NCBI RefSeq assembly: GCF_000422705.1
Contig: NZ_AUGO01000001.1
Location: forward strand, 372,001 to 436,000
Reading direction: 5' to 3'
Length of the DNA: 64,000 nt
Origin: Flavobacterium soli DSM 19725
GTDB taxonomy: Bacteria > Bacteroidota > Bacteroidia > Flavobacteriales > Flavobacteriaceae
The position numbers were made by a program, and so were the translations under genes. Under the pieces are notes generated by a model. The model did not search any database, was not told the origin of the DNA, and saw only the letters and a list, made by a program, of their open reading frames with translations. Shown here piece after piece: positions 26,979-36,242 of the stretch; positions within the stretch are counted from its first letter, which is position 1; every line of letters begins with the position of its first letter.

Positions 26979-28142
26979 TTACAAAGTTCCTCTTTTTTCC
27001 TGTTCTCTTTCGATAGATTCAAAAAGTGCTTTAAAGTTTCCTGCACCAAAACCGCGAGCTCCCATCCTTTGAATTACTTCAAAAAACAATGTCGGACGAT
27101 CTTCTACTGGTTTGGTGAAAATTTGCAATAAATAACCCTCTTCATCTGCATCAATCATGATTCCAAGTTTTTGAAGTTCATTGATATCTTCTTTAAACTT
27201 ATCCATGTGGTCTCTTAATCTTTCTGGGATGGCATCATAATAGGCTTGAGGTGGAGTGCTCAAGAATTCTATTCCACGTGAACGCATGTCAGCAACAGTT
27301 GTAATAATATCGTCTGTAGCGACTGCAATATGCTGCACTCCTTCACCTTCATAGAAGTCTAGATATTCTTCTATTTGAGAACGTTTTTTTCCGTTAGCTG
27401 GTTCATTGATTGGGAATTTTATTCTACCATTCCCGTTACTCATTACTTTAGACATCAAAGCTGAATATTCGGTAGTAATTTGCTTGTCGTCAAAAGAAAG
27501 GAAATTCACAAATCCCATCACGTCTTCAAACCATTTTACTGCTTCATCCATTCTATTCCATCCTGTATTTCCAACCATATGGTCTATAAATTTTAATCCA
27601 ACAGGTTTAGGATTATAATCAGATTTCCATTCAACGTATCCTGGTAAAAAGATTCCGTTATAATTTTTACGTTCTACAAAGACAAAAACGGTTTCCCCAT
27701 ATGCACCATATATACCAGCACGAACTACTTCGCCATTATCATCTTTTTCAACAACTGGTTCAAAATAGGATTTTGCTCCACGTTTTGTGGTTTCTTCATA
27801 AGCAGAACGAGCATCTTCTACCCAAAGTGCAATAACTTTAACACCATCACCATGCTTTTTCACATGTTCTCCAATAGGAGAATTGCTATTCAAAGCTGTT
27901 GTTAAAACCAAACGGATTTTATCTTGTTTTAAAACATATGATGCTTTGTCCTTTACTCCCGTTTCTAATCCCGCATAAGCCAATGATTGAAATCCAAAAG
28001 CCGTTTTGTAGAAATGAGCTGCTTGTTTTGCATTACCCACATAAAATTCTACATAATCTGTACCTAAAAGAGGCAAGAAATCTTGAGCTCCTTCAAATAT
28101 TTTTTCTAATCCGTATTCTACTGATTTTATTTCTTTTGACAT
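26979..28142 (-). CDS. hppD: 4-hydroxyphenylpyruvate dioxygenase
   Basis: This iron enzyme converts 4-hydroxyphenylpyruvate to homogentisate in tyrosine breakdown. The start at 28140-28142 gives MSKEIKSVEYGLEKIF and 387 residues; the frame upstream is repeat sequence. Two VOC domains are present. The iron ligands are the histidine of FIDHMVGN, the histidine of VQHIAVATDD and the glutamate of LFFEVIQRMG, all in the C-terminal domain. The next enzyme, HmgA, is encoded just upstream on the same strand. Fumarylacetoacetase and maleylacetoacetate isomerase are not in the window. Confidence 0.97.
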   Translation of the reverse strand: MSKEIKSVEYGLEKIFEGAQDFLPLLGTDYVEFYVGNAKQAAHFYKTAFGFQSLAYAGLETGVKDKASYVLKQDKIRLVLTTALNSNSPIGEHVKKHGDGVKVIALWVEDARSAYEETTKRGAKSYFEPVVEKDDNGEVVRAGIYGAYGETVFVFVERKNYNGIFLPGYVEWKSDYNPKPVGLKFIDHMVGNTGWNRMDEAVKWFEDVMGFVNFLSFDDKQITTEYSALMSKVMSNGNGRIKFPINEPANGKKRSQIEEYLDFYEGEGVQHIAVATDDIITTVADMRSRGIEFLSTPPQAYYDAIPERLRDHMDKFKEDINELQKLGIMIDADEEGYLLQIFTKPVEDRPTLFFEVIQRMGARGFGAGNFKALFESIEREQEKRGTL

Positions 28143-28147
28143 AATAT

Positions 28148-28224
28148 AATTAGATAATTTGGCAATTAGATAATGAGATAATTTTTGAAATGAGAATAGA
28201 AAAATCACCTCATTTTCTAATTAT
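28148..28224. repeat. AATTAGATAATT-type AT-rich repeats, left of the four-helix gene
   Basis: Copies and near copies of AATTAGATAATT begin at 28148 and recur (CAATTAGATAATGAG, then the inverse TTCTAATTATCTAG near 28214-28227). Similar sequence lies on the other side of the pseudogene and upstream of hmgA. No coding potential. Confidence 0.65.
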
Positions 28225-28582
28225 CTAGTTGCCTTTAGTTGTTGCTATAATTTTATTTAATCTTTTTAATATTTCCTCCAAATCATTTAATAATTCTTTA
28301 CAATCAGGATACGATTTATGTGCCTCACATAGAAACAACCAATATTCCGCTTCATCGGCTTCTTTGATTGCAATTTTTAACTTATGTATAAAATCAGCTT
28401 TGCTTTCAGCATTCTGAGCTTCTTTTGAATTGGCCCCAATTGATGTTCCTGATTAAAATTTGATTTGCTAAAACGTATTTTCTATTTTCCTGTAATATTT
28501 CCGTGTAATCCATGATCTTCAATGAAATTTCGAAAGTTTTCAATAGAAGAACATTGTTTTTGTATCGTTCGTTGAAAGTCAT
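28225..28582 (-). pseudogene. Frameshifted four-helix-bundle protein gene (S23/IVP-like family)
   Basis: From ATG 28580-28582 the minus strand encodes 58 residues (MTFNERYKNNVLLLKTFEIS... to ANQIL), then goes out of frame and stops at 28406-28408. The next frame continues with GTSIGANSKEAQNAESKADF, then IKEADEAEYWLFLCEA, and ends at 28225-28227. Joined, this is a complete protein of about 120 residues of the four-helix-bundle family related to 23S rRNA intervening-sequence proteins. The span is 358 bases, one more than a multiple of three, so two bases were lost (or one gained) near 28450, just before GTSIGAN. A sequencing error is the alternative. Confidence 0.85.
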
Positions 28583-28710
28583 TTTTAATTAGATAATTTA
28601 ATAGGATTATATATTTCTATTTAGTTTCAGATGAATTATCTGATTATTCAAATTGACTAATTGATTTCGGCTTCGAGAGAAATTATCTAATTAACTAATT
28701 TTCTAATTAA
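28583..28710. repeat. AT-rich spacer with AATTAGATAATT-type repeats, right of the four-helix gene
   Basis: AATTAGATAATT occurs immediately upstream of the pseudogene start (about 28587-28598), and its inverse AATTATCTAATT near 28680. TAACTAATTTTCTAATTAAT borders the hmgA stop. The spacer is nearly all A and T and has no gene. Confidence 0.6.
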
Positions 28711-29868
28711 TTATTCCACCCAAGATTTATAGTACTGTCCGTCATCTAATCCCATAGCTTCCTCGGTTACCATCAAAGGACGGAACGTATCAACCATAAC
28801 CGCCAACTCTTGTGTTTCGGTATGTCCAATACTTCTTTCCATTGCCCCAGGTGCTGGTCCGTGTGGAATTCCTTTTGGATGCAATGTAATATGTCCTTGC
28901 TCTATATTGTTTCTTGACATGAAATCGCCGTCAACATAATATAAAACCTCATCACTATCAATGTTACTGTGATTGTATGGAGCCGGAATTGATTTTGGAT
29001 GATAGTCGTAAAGCCTTGGACAGAACGAACAAACAACGAAAGTTGACGTCTCAAAAGTTTGATGGATTGGAGGTGGTAAATGCACACGTCCAGTGATTGG
29101 TTCGAAATTATGAATGCTGAAAGCGTACGGGAAATTGTAACCGTCCCAACCAATAACATCAAACGGATGTGTGGCATACACTACTTCGTGAAGCATTCCT
29201 TCTTTTTTAATCTTGATAAGGAAGTCTCCTTTTTCGTCGTGTGTTTCTAAATCGGTTGGCAATTTGAAATCTCTTTCGCAGAAAGGTGAATGCTCTAAAT
29301 GCTGACCAGATTCGTTTTTATAACGTTTTGGGGTGTAAAATGGGGCGAAAGATTCAACATAGAATAAGCGATTTTCTTCCGTATCAAATTCAATCTGATA
29401 GATGATCCCTCGTGGAATAATAAGATAATCTCCGTATTCAAATGGAATATTTCCCATCATTGTACGAAGTGTTCCTGTTCCCTTGTGAATAAAAATCATT
29501 TCATCGGCATCGGCATTCTTGTAGAAATAATCGCGTAGGGATTTTCTTGGAGCTGCCAAACCGATGGTACAATCTCTGTTGACCAACATTGCTTTTCGAC
29601 TATCTAGAAAATCATCCGCAGGTTTTAATTCAAACCCTTTTAGCAATAGCGATTTTATATTTTTTCCGATGGTAATTTTTGGTTCAACATTGTGAGATGC
29701 TAGAATTTCCTTTACTTGTGTTGGCCTGTGAACATGATATAATAAGGAAGAATGTCCGTGGAATCCTTCTGTTCCAAAAAGCTGTTCGTAGTATAATCCA
29801 CCTTCTGGCTTTTCGAACTGTGTATGTCTTTTTTGGGGGAAATTACCCAGTTTATGATATATTGGCAT
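28711..29868 (-). CDS. hmgA: Homogentisate 1,2-dioxygenase
   Basis: This non-haem iron enzyme cleaves the ring of homogentisate to maleylacetoacetate. It has 385 residues in the compact Bacteroidetes form, shorter than the roughly 430-445 of proteobacterial and animal enzymes. It has a double cupin fold; candidate iron ligands are the glutamate of DSDEVLYYVDGDF and histidines of PYNHSNI and HPKGIPHGP. ATHPFDVIGWDGYNFPYAF is a strongly conserved segment. It is first in the hmgA-hppD order, though the four-helix pseudogene and AT-rich repeats now separate the two enzymes by about 570 bases. Confidence 0.95.
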   Translation of the reverse strand: MPIYHKLGNFPQKRHTQFEKPEGGLYYEQLFGTEGFHGHSSLLYHVHRPTQVKEILASHNVEPKITIGKNIKSLLLKGFELKPADDFLDSRKAMLVNRDCTIGLAAPRKSLRDYFYKNADADEMIFIHKGTGTLRTMMGNIPFEYGDYLIIPRGIIYQIEFDTEENRLFYVESFAPFYTPKRYKNESGQHLEHSPFCERDFKLPTDLETHDEKGDFLIKIKKEGMLHEVVYATHPFDVIGWDGYNFPYAFSIHNFEPITGRVHLPPPIHQTFETSTFVVCSFCPRLYDYHPKSIPAPYNHSNIDSDEVLYYVDGDFMSRNNIEQGHITLHPKGIPHGPAPGAMERSIGHTETQELAVMVDTFRPLMVTEEAMGLDDGQYYKSWVE

Positions 29869-29967
29869 TTTTTTTAATTAGATAATTAAACAATTAGATA
29901 ATTAGAAAATGGGTATTGTAGTTAGATAATTAGTTCATTTTCTAATTGACTAATTATCTAATTGAAG
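29869..29967. repeat. AATTAGATAATT repeat cluster upstream of hmgA
   Basis: At least four copies of the motif, in both orientations, lie within 100 bases of the hmgA start (AATTAGATAATTAAACAATT, TTAGATAATTAGAAAATG, then CTAATTGACTAATTATCTAA). The copies can fold on one another. The next stretch, 29968-30244, is AT-rich spacer between divergent genes with no gene or clear structure. Confidence 0.7.
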
Positions 29968-30244
29968 TCATTCTGGATTTCTCTTTATGAGGAATTTTAA
30001 ATGTGACAATAAACCTATCCAAGTCGTTTTCATAACACAAATATCGGAAAAATTAATTTTTTGATAGTGATTATTGCGAAATATTTATTGAAAGTAATTT
30101 TCTATAATCGATTAAAAAATGTCATCATTCTGAAGTTCGCTTCAAATGCTTTTCATTTTCTATTGCTTATCTGTTAAAAAACCTTCATAACAGAATAAAA
30201 TTAAAGCTTTTGGACAATTTAATTTCTTTTTACGTTTGTTTTTT

Positions 30245-30252
30245 TATCTTTG
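30245..30252 (+). promoter_or_regulatory. Candidate -7 box of the NSS transporter gene
   Basis: TATCTTTG lies 26 bases before the ATG at 30279. The region 19-21 bases upstream is T-rich (TTTCTTTTT) but lacks an exact TTG. Confidence 0.55.
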
Positions 30253-30278
30253 GTTTTGAATAATTACATACTATTTAT

Positions 30279-31949
30279 ATGTCAGTAAAATCAGAATCGT
30301 GGGGATCAAGAGTTGGGTTAATACTTGCAATGGCTGGAAATGCAGTAGGATTAGGTAATTTCCTTCGATTTCCCGTTCAAGCGGTTCAGAATGGCGGTGG
30401 AGCTTTCATCATTCCCTATTTAGTTTGTTTTTTATTGATGGGTATTCCTTTATTGTATATCGAATGGGCTTCTGGACGTTTTGGAGGTAAATTTGGAAAC
30501 CACAGTACGCCTTATATATTAGATTCGATGGTAAAAGGCAGAATCCTAAAATATATTGGAGTTTTTGGAATATTTACCAATGTTGCTGTTGCCGCATATT
30601 ACTGTTATATAGAATCTTGGACGATGTCTTATGTTTACCATTCATTAGCAGGAACATTTGAAGGCATGAGTCAGAGTGGCGTTGCAGGATTTTTTGATTC
30701 CTATGTTGATATTGCCCAATCTACTACTGGAATACCTTTTGAAGCCGTCATTTTTTATATTTTATGCTTATTATTAAATACCTACATCTTATCGAAAGGA
30801 TTAGGTGGGATAGAAAAGGTCGCCAAAATTGGGATGCCCCTTTTAATTCTTTTCGGAATGATTTTGGCCATTAGAGGATTAACACTTGGAACAAGTGGTG
30901 CTTCGGACTTATTTCCAGATGCCAATGCTTGGGATGGTTTGAACTTTTTATGGACACCTCAATATAGTTCCTTACTAGATTTAAAAGTTTGGATGGCGGC
31001 TGCAGGTCAAATATTTTTCACCCTTTCAGTTGGTATGGGAACCATCCATTGCTATGCCGCTTATATGAAGCCAAAAGATGATATCGCCTTGAATGCGGTT
31101 TCGGCTGGATTCATGAACGAATTTGTAGAGGTTGTTTTAGGAAGCTTAATCGTAATTCCAATTGCAGCCGGATATTTAGGACTTGACTGGGTGATAGAAA
31201 ATGCTGGATTTGGAATGGCTTTTCAAACAATGCCTTATTTGTTTCAACAATGGGGACCTCTTCTAGCAGCATTGGCTGGATTATTTTGGTTTGGCTTGCT
31301 GTTTTTTGCTGGAATAACATCTTCTCTCGCCATGGGGACTCCTTGGATGGGATTCATGCGGGACGAATTCAACTGGGGTAGAAATAAAGGTGCTTGGTCT
31401 TTTGGATTGCTAATTTTAGTGATGGGATTACCAACCGTTCTATTCTTTAAACAAGGCGTTTTTGATGAATATGATTATTGGGCAGGAACCGTGAGTTTGG
31501 TTGTTTTTGCAATGCTCGAAACCATTTTGTTTTCATGGATTTTTGGAATGAAAAAAGGTTGGGCAGAAATCACAAGTGGTGCCGATATAAAAGTTCCATC
31601 AATTTATAAATTCATCATCAAGTTTGTAACTCCTATAATGCTTATCATCATATTTTTAGGCTCTCTGTTCAAACCTTTAAACAACGATTGGTCAGGTAAT
31701 ATTTCAAGCTTATTTTCTGGAAACGGATGGAAATTAGATAATGGCTCCATCATCAAAACCATTACCCATGCTGGTATTCGAGAAAAAATTGCATTGGCCA
31801 CCGATCCTGCAGTTATTAGCCAATTAGAAGAAAATATTTTCTATATTAATATCGCTCGTTTCTTGCTTATTGGTTTGTTCATTTTTATTAGTTCACTGGT
31901 TTATATTGCATTCCAGAAAAGAAGACGTGAAGGAAGAGCTACTCTATAA
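30279..31949 (+). CDS. Neurotransmitter:sodium symporter family transporter (SNF/LeuT fold)
   Basis: This 556-residue inner-membrane sodium-coupled amino acid importer has the LeuT fold. Helix 1 holds the unwound sodium/substrate site (GNAVGLGNFLRFPVQAVQNG), and the helix 6 region reads QIFFTLSVGMGTIHCYAAY. About twelve transmembrane segments are visible. A small one-helix protein is encoded 18 bases downstream and probably works with it. Upstream and downstream genes are on the other strand, so these two form a unit. The substrate is not readable; tryptophan or tyrosine would fit the catabolic neighbours but that is speculation. Confidence 0.93.
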   Translation: MSVKSESWGSRVGLILAMAGNAVGLGNFLRFPVQAVQNGGGAFIIPYLVCFLLMGIPLLYIEWASGRFGGKFGNHSTPYILDSMVKGRILKYIGVFGIFTNVAVAAYYCYIESWTMSYVYHSLAGTFEGMSQSGVAGFFDSYVDIAQSTTGIPFEAVIFYILCLLLNTYILSKGLGGIEKVAKIGMPLLILFGMILAIRGLTLGTSGASDLFPDANAWDGLNFLWTPQYSSLLDLKVWMAAAGQIFFTLSVGMGTIHCYAAYMKPKDDIALNAVSAGFMNEFVEVVLGSLIVIPIAAGYLGLDWVIENAGFGMAFQTMPYLFQQWGPLLAALAGLFWFGLLFFAGITSSLAMGTPWMGFMRDEFNWGRNKGAWSFGLLILVMGLPTVLFFKQGVFDEYDYWAGTVSLVVFAMLETILFSWIFGMKKGWAEITSGADIKVPSIYKFIIKFVTPIMLIIIFLGSLFKPLNNDWSGNISSLFSGNGWKLDNGSIIKTITHAGIREKIALATDPAVISQLEENIFYINIARFLLIGLFIFISSLVYIAFQKRRREGRATL

Positions 31950-31967
31950 TTTTAAAAACCCACAAAT

Positions 31968-32123
31968 ATGAATACAGAAGCTTTAATCACAATGGTATTG
32001 ACACAAGGGATTGTAATTTGCTTTACAGCCTATTTTTTCTATAAAGTGTTAACTATTAAACCAAAATCAGAACCAGATTCATTTTCAGAAAATGATGACG
32101 AAGATTTAGATCAACGCCAGTAA
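31968..32123 (+). CDS. 51-residue single-helix membrane protein, probable NSS small subunit
   Basis: ATG at 31968 opens a 51-residue frame ending at TAA 32121-32123. Residues 5-25 form one hydrophobic helix (LITMVLTQGIVICFTAYFFY), followed by a short basic step (KVLTIKPK) and a strongly acidic tail (SENDDEDLDQ). This matches the form of the small subunits, such as MetS, found beside some NSS transporters like MetP. There is no direct sequence proof of homology. The ribosome-binding region is weak, as is usual in this phylum. Confidence 0.75.
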   Translation: MNTEALITMVLTQGIVICFTAYFFYKVLTIKPKSEPDSFSENDDEDLDQRQ

Positions 32124-32128
32124 ACAAC

Positions 32129-34342
32129 CTAAAACCAAAACCCAACCGTAAACCAAGTGTGATGATCCTTAGTTTCAGGCGACCAACTATGTTTAACTTC
32201 AATTGGTCCAATTATCGTCTCCAAACCATAGCCTAAAGCATAACCTGAATATCGAGGACTTTGATACCAATCATCTGAATCAAATAAATTGTTGCCAACA
32301 TTGGCATAGTTTGCCGAAAAGTTCAAATGGTTTTTCTTGAAGAGTTCATAATCAAGCGTAAAAGTGCTTTTTAGAAAACTATCACCTACGATACTCAGCG
32401 GTTCATACCCATAAAAATGCTTGAAATTATTGATTTTATTGAAACCATATCCTCCTAAAACAAAATCCAAGAAAGGATTAGTTTCTTCGCCAATAACAAA
32501 ACCACCTTCCGCACGAAGCACAAATGTTAACTTGTTTACAAGAGTTCGAGCAAATCCAAAATCCCCTTTCACATACGAAAACCGACTGAAATCCTGCTCC
32601 AAATTCGAAGAATAAATAAAACTTTGAATGTCTCCCGAAAAATACCATCCATCTGAAGGAAAATAAAAATCATCAAGTGAATCATATTTTATATAACCTA
32701 GAGCATTGAAATAGCGGTTATTCTCCAAATCTTTCGAGGCTTCTTCAAGTGTTTGAGATTTGATTTTGATGTTTTTTAATTCTACTCCCACACCAACGAT
32801 GAATTTTTGCTTGAATATTGTTTGGAAATAAACCTGATTTGTGAAATCTTCAAAATCAACATTCAAAGAACTCAAATCAGAATCTCCAAAAACATTTTCA
32901 ACACTTTCATCATTAAACACATTTCGATTAAAAGAGTTGTATCTCGATCTAAATCCGAAACTCCAATAAAAACCATTGTCGATATAATAATCAAAATTGT
33001 AGCGGAAGTTATCTCCTAAAATCACATCCAAAGCTGCGACATCATTCTTAAAAAGCAACTTCTTTTTAGTAAAATTTACCAATACAGCACTTTTGTATAA
33101 ATCATCATAATGAAGTCCGAATCGCAAAAAAGTCTTGGTTGAATTTTCCACCAATTTTAAATCAAAAACATCTTTGCCGTCTTTTTCCTCAAAAGAATAG
33201 CCCATCGAACTAAAGTTTTGGGTGGCATTCAAATTATCAATTCCTATTTTCAAATCCTTATAGGTAATCTTACTATTTGCTTTAAATCCAAGTTTTCCTA
33301 GTACATAAGCACGAGTATAATTTTCGAGTTTGTTGACCTTAATATCACCAATTGTCAAGGTATCAATAACGCATTTTTGGATTTCCTTATTATCCCTTTT
33401 ATAATCCGTTCCAAGTTCTTTAATTTTTTCATAGACCGAAAAACTCGCTTCTTCTCCTCGTTGAATAATATCCTTTCCTTCATCAAAAGAAATTACAGTA
33501 AAGTTTTTTATGTCGGGTTTTATGTAAATATCCGTCTGCTGTTTTTTCTTATTCATTTTATCAATCATTTGAAGATTAGATATTTGAATCAATATTCGTG
33601 TAGCATTATTGAGCGACTTTCTGTCCTTTAAATCATCTTGAACATCCACACCAATGATAATATCAGCCCCTAATTTTCGCACCTCCTCAATTGGATAATT
33701 ATTAGCCACACCTCCATCAATCAACATTTTATCATCAATCAAAACAGGAGAAAACAACGATGGAAATGTAGCACTAGCCAACATAGCTTGGGGAAGATAA
33801 CCTTTGCCTAAAATTACCTGCTGACCATTCTCAATATCCGTTGCGATACACAAAAAAGGAATTGGAAGATTTTTGAAATCCCTAACGTGTCGCACATTAT
33901 GAGTGAGTTGATTTAAAAGATTATAGATGTTTTGCCCTTTCGAATAAGCATTTGGAACACCTATTTTGAAATTCTCAAATGGAAGCGAAATCGCGTATGT
34001 TTCATCGTTTTTTTTCTCATAAAAATTCTTGGAAGATCTTGGAATATAATCCCTAACAACGGCATCAAAATCTGTAATTTCAAAGATAGAATCAATTTGA
34101 TGAGCCGTGTAACCTGATGCATACAAGCCACCAATAATGGCTCCCATACTCGTTCCGCCAATGTAGCTAATTTCTACTCCAGCTTCTTCAATTACTTTCA
34201 AAACACCAATATGAGCGAGACCTTTTGCCCCACCACCACTCAAAACCAATCCTACTTTTGGCTTTTTATCATTCTCCTTTTTTTGCGCAAATGCTGTCAA
34301 GCAACTGCAAAAAAGGAAAATAAAAAGTATGCTTTTTTTCAT
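32129..34342 (-). CDS. Patatin-like phospholipase fused to POTRA and beta-barrel (PlpD-like)
   Basis: This 737-residue outer-membrane protein starts with a signal peptide (to TAFAQ). A patatin domain (about 30-240) has oxyanion motif SGGGAKG, nucleophile elbow GGTSMG and catalytic aspartate in DGGVANNYP. A linker and one POTRA-like domain (about 325-400) follow, then a 16-strand type barrel (about 400-737) ending in TWFTVGFWF. This is the type Vd secretion layout, in which the lipase reaches the cell surface. It ends 5 bases from the NSS small subunit and follows uvrC by 9 bases on the same strand, so it is likely cotranscribed with uvrC. Confidence 0.93.
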   Translation of the reverse strand: MKKSILFIFLFCSCLTAFAQKKENDKKPKVGLVLSGGGAKGLAHIGVLKVIEEAGVEISYIGGTSMGAIIGGLYASGYTAHQIDSIFEITDFDAVVRDYIPRSSKNFYEKKNDETYAISLPFENFKIGVPNAYSKGQNIYNLLNQLTHNVRHVRDFKNLPIPFLCIATDIENGQQVILGKGYLPQAMLASATFPSLFSPVLIDDKMLIDGGVANNYPIEEVRKLGADIIIGVDVQDDLKDRKSLNNATRILIQISNLQMIDKMNKKKQQTDIYIKPDIKNFTVISFDEGKDIIQRGEEASFSVYEKIKELGTDYKRDNKEIQKCVIDTLTIGDIKVNKLENYTRAYVLGKLGFKANSKITYKDLKIGIDNLNATQNFSSMGYSFEEKDGKDVFDLKLVENSTKTFLRFGLHYDDLYKSAVLVNFTKKKLLFKNDVAALDVILGDNFRYNFDYYIDNGFYWSFGFRSRYNSFNRNVFNDESVENVFGDSDLSSLNVDFEDFTNQVYFQTIFKQKFIVGVGVELKNIKIKSQTLEEASKDLENNRYFNALGYIKYDSLDDFYFPSDGWYFSGDIQSFIYSSNLEQDFSRFSYVKGDFGFARTLVNKLTFVLRAEGGFVIGEETNPFLDFVLGGYGFNKINNFKHFYGYEPLSIVGDSFLKSTFTLDYELFKKNHLNFSANYANVGNNLFDSDDWYQSPRYSGYALGYGLETIIGPIEVKHSWSPETKDHHTWFTVGFWF

Positions 34343-34351
34343 CGTATAGAC

Positions 34352-36151
34352 TTAATTATTAGTGGTTTGGTAAAAGTCTGAAATTTTTTTGGCTTTTGAA
34401 AGTCCTACTACTTCAGATATTTCTTTTTCAGTAGCCAATTTCAATCTTTTAACAGACTTGAAATGTTTAATTAACGTTTGCATTGTTTTCTCTCCAATTC
34501 CAGGGATACTTTCGATAGACGAGTTCAAAGCCGCTTTGCTACGTTTGTCACGATGAAACGTGATGCCAAATCTATGGGCTTCGTTTCTCAATTGTTGGAT
34601 AACCTTCAATGTTTCGGACTTTTTGTCCAAATATAAAGGAACGGAATCGCCTGGATAGAACAATTCTTCGAGACGTTTTGCAATTCCGATAATGGCAATT
34701 TTACCTCTCAAATTCAAATCATCTATACTTTTCAAAGCCGATGAAAGCTGTCCTTTTCCTCCGTCGATAATGATGAGTTGAGGCAATGGCTGATTTTCAT
34801 CCAAAAGACGTTTGTATCTTCTATGCACTACTTCTTCCATCGAAGCAAAATCATTCGGTCCTTCAACGGTTTTGATATTAAAATGACGGTAATCTTTCTT
34901 ACTTGGTTTTCCGTCTTTAAAAACTACGCAAGCCGCTACGGGATTTGTTCCTTGAATGTTCGAGTTGTCAAAACATTCGATGTGGCGAGGTTCTTCGTGA
35001 AGTCGCAAATCCTTTTTCATCTGTGCCATAATCCTGTTGGTATGGCGATCTGGATCTACTATTTGCATCTGTTTCATCTGGTCCATCCTGAAAAACTTTG
35101 CATTTCGGATCGATAGTTCCAAGATTTGTTTCTTGTCGCCCAATTGCGGAACAGTCACTTTAATGTTTTCACCCAAATCCACTTCAAACGGAACGATAAC
35201 TTCTTTTGATAATAAATGAAAACGTTCCCGCATCTCGATTATTGCCAATTCTAGAAGTTCTTCATCAGTTTCATCAAGTTTTTTCTTGAGTTCCATCGTA
35301 TGAGAACGGATAATCGATCCGTGAGAAATTTGAAGAAAATTCACATAAGCTGCAGCTTCATCGGAAATAATCGAAAAGACATCCACATTTGTAATTTTCG
35401 GATTCGCCACCATCGATCGCGATTGATAATTCTCTAAAACCTCAATCTTCTCCTTTAATTTTTGAGCTTCTTCAAACTCCATATTTTGAGCCAAAATGGT
35501 CATTTTCTTTTTAAAATCTTTCAAACTTTCTTTGAAATTTCCTTTTAAGATTTCCCGAATGGCATCTACTTCTTGTTGATAATTTTCTAGTGATTCATGA
35601 CCTTCACATGGGCCTTTGCAGTTTCCAATGTGGAATTCCAAACACACTTTGAATTTTCCGCTTTCGATGTTTTTCTGATTCAAATCATAATTGCAGGTTC
35701 GAAGCGGATACAATTCTTTTATCAGATCCAAAATCGTATGAACGGTCTTGAAACTAGTATAAGGTCCAAAATATTCCGAACCGTCTTTTATCATTCTTCT
35801 GGTAGAAAATATTCTCGAAAACGGTTCTTTTTTAATGCAAATCCACGGATAACTTTTATCGTCCCGAAGCATTACATTATATCGCGGTTGGAGTTTTTTG
35901 ATGAGATTGTTTTCCAGTAACAAAGCATCATTTTCCGTTGGAACCACAATATGCTTTATAGTTACAATCTTCTTTACCAAAACGTTAGTCTTGGCCGTGT
36001 CGTGAATCTTATTGAAATAGGAAGAAACTCTTTTGCGTAAATTTTTGGCTTTGCCAACATATAAAATCTTCCCTTCCTTATCATAATACTGATAAACTCC
36101 CGGACTGTCGGGCAAGGTTTGGATTTGTAAAGCTATCGGAGGTAAAGTCAT
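34352..36151 (-). CDS. uvrC: UvrABC excinuclease subunit C
   Basis: This is the dual incision nuclease of nucleotide excision repair, 599 residues. The N-terminal GIY-YIG nuclease (SPGVYQYYDKEGKILYVGKA, about 14-35) makes the 3' cut, and a UVR helix pair (FEEAQKLKEKIEVLENYQ, near 225) binds UvrB. The RNase H-like nuclease (ECFDNSNIQGTNPVAACVVF, near 390) makes the 5' cut, and a C-terminal helix-hairpin-helix pair (IPGIGEKTMQTLIKHF) binds DNA. All domains are complete. Confidence 0.97.
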   Translation of the reverse strand: MTLPPIALQIQTLPDSPGVYQYYDKEGKILYVGKAKNLRKRVSSYFNKIHDTAKTNVLVKKIVTIKHIVVPTENDALLLENNLIKKLQPRYNVMLRDDKSYPWICIKKEPFSRIFSTRRMIKDGSEYFGPYTSFKTVHTILDLIKELYPLRTCNYDLNQKNIESGKFKVCLEFHIGNCKGPCEGHESLENYQQEVDAIREILKGNFKESLKDFKKKMTILAQNMEFEEAQKLKEKIEVLENYQSRSMVANPKITNVDVFSIISDEAAAYVNFLQISHGSIIRSHTMELKKKLDETDEELLELAIIEMRERFHLLSKEVIVPFEVDLGENIKVTVPQLGDKKQILELSIRNAKFFRMDQMKQMQIVDPDRHTNRIMAQMKKDLRLHEEPRHIECFDNSNIQGTNPVAACVVFKDGKPSKKDYRHFNIKTVEGPNDFASMEEVVHRRYKRLLDENQPLPQLIIIDGGKGQLSSALKSIDDLNLRGKIAIIGIAKRLEELFYPGDSVPLYLDKKSETLKVIQQLRNEAHRFGITFHRDKRSKAALNSSIESIPGIGEKTMQTLIKHFKSVKRLKLATEKEISEVVGLSKAKKISDFYQTTNN

Positions 36152-36242
36152 AAATGCAAAGTTAATGAAATGTGATGACGAAATGCTTCGTAAATTGTAA
36201 CCACATTGAGAATTTAACTACTTTTATGTTTTTGAAATTTAT

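Noticed and set aside
28229..28417. Plus-strand frame in the hppD-hmgA spacer
   Set aside because: It is the complement of the second half of the frameshifted four-helix-bundle gene, which is the true coding strand.
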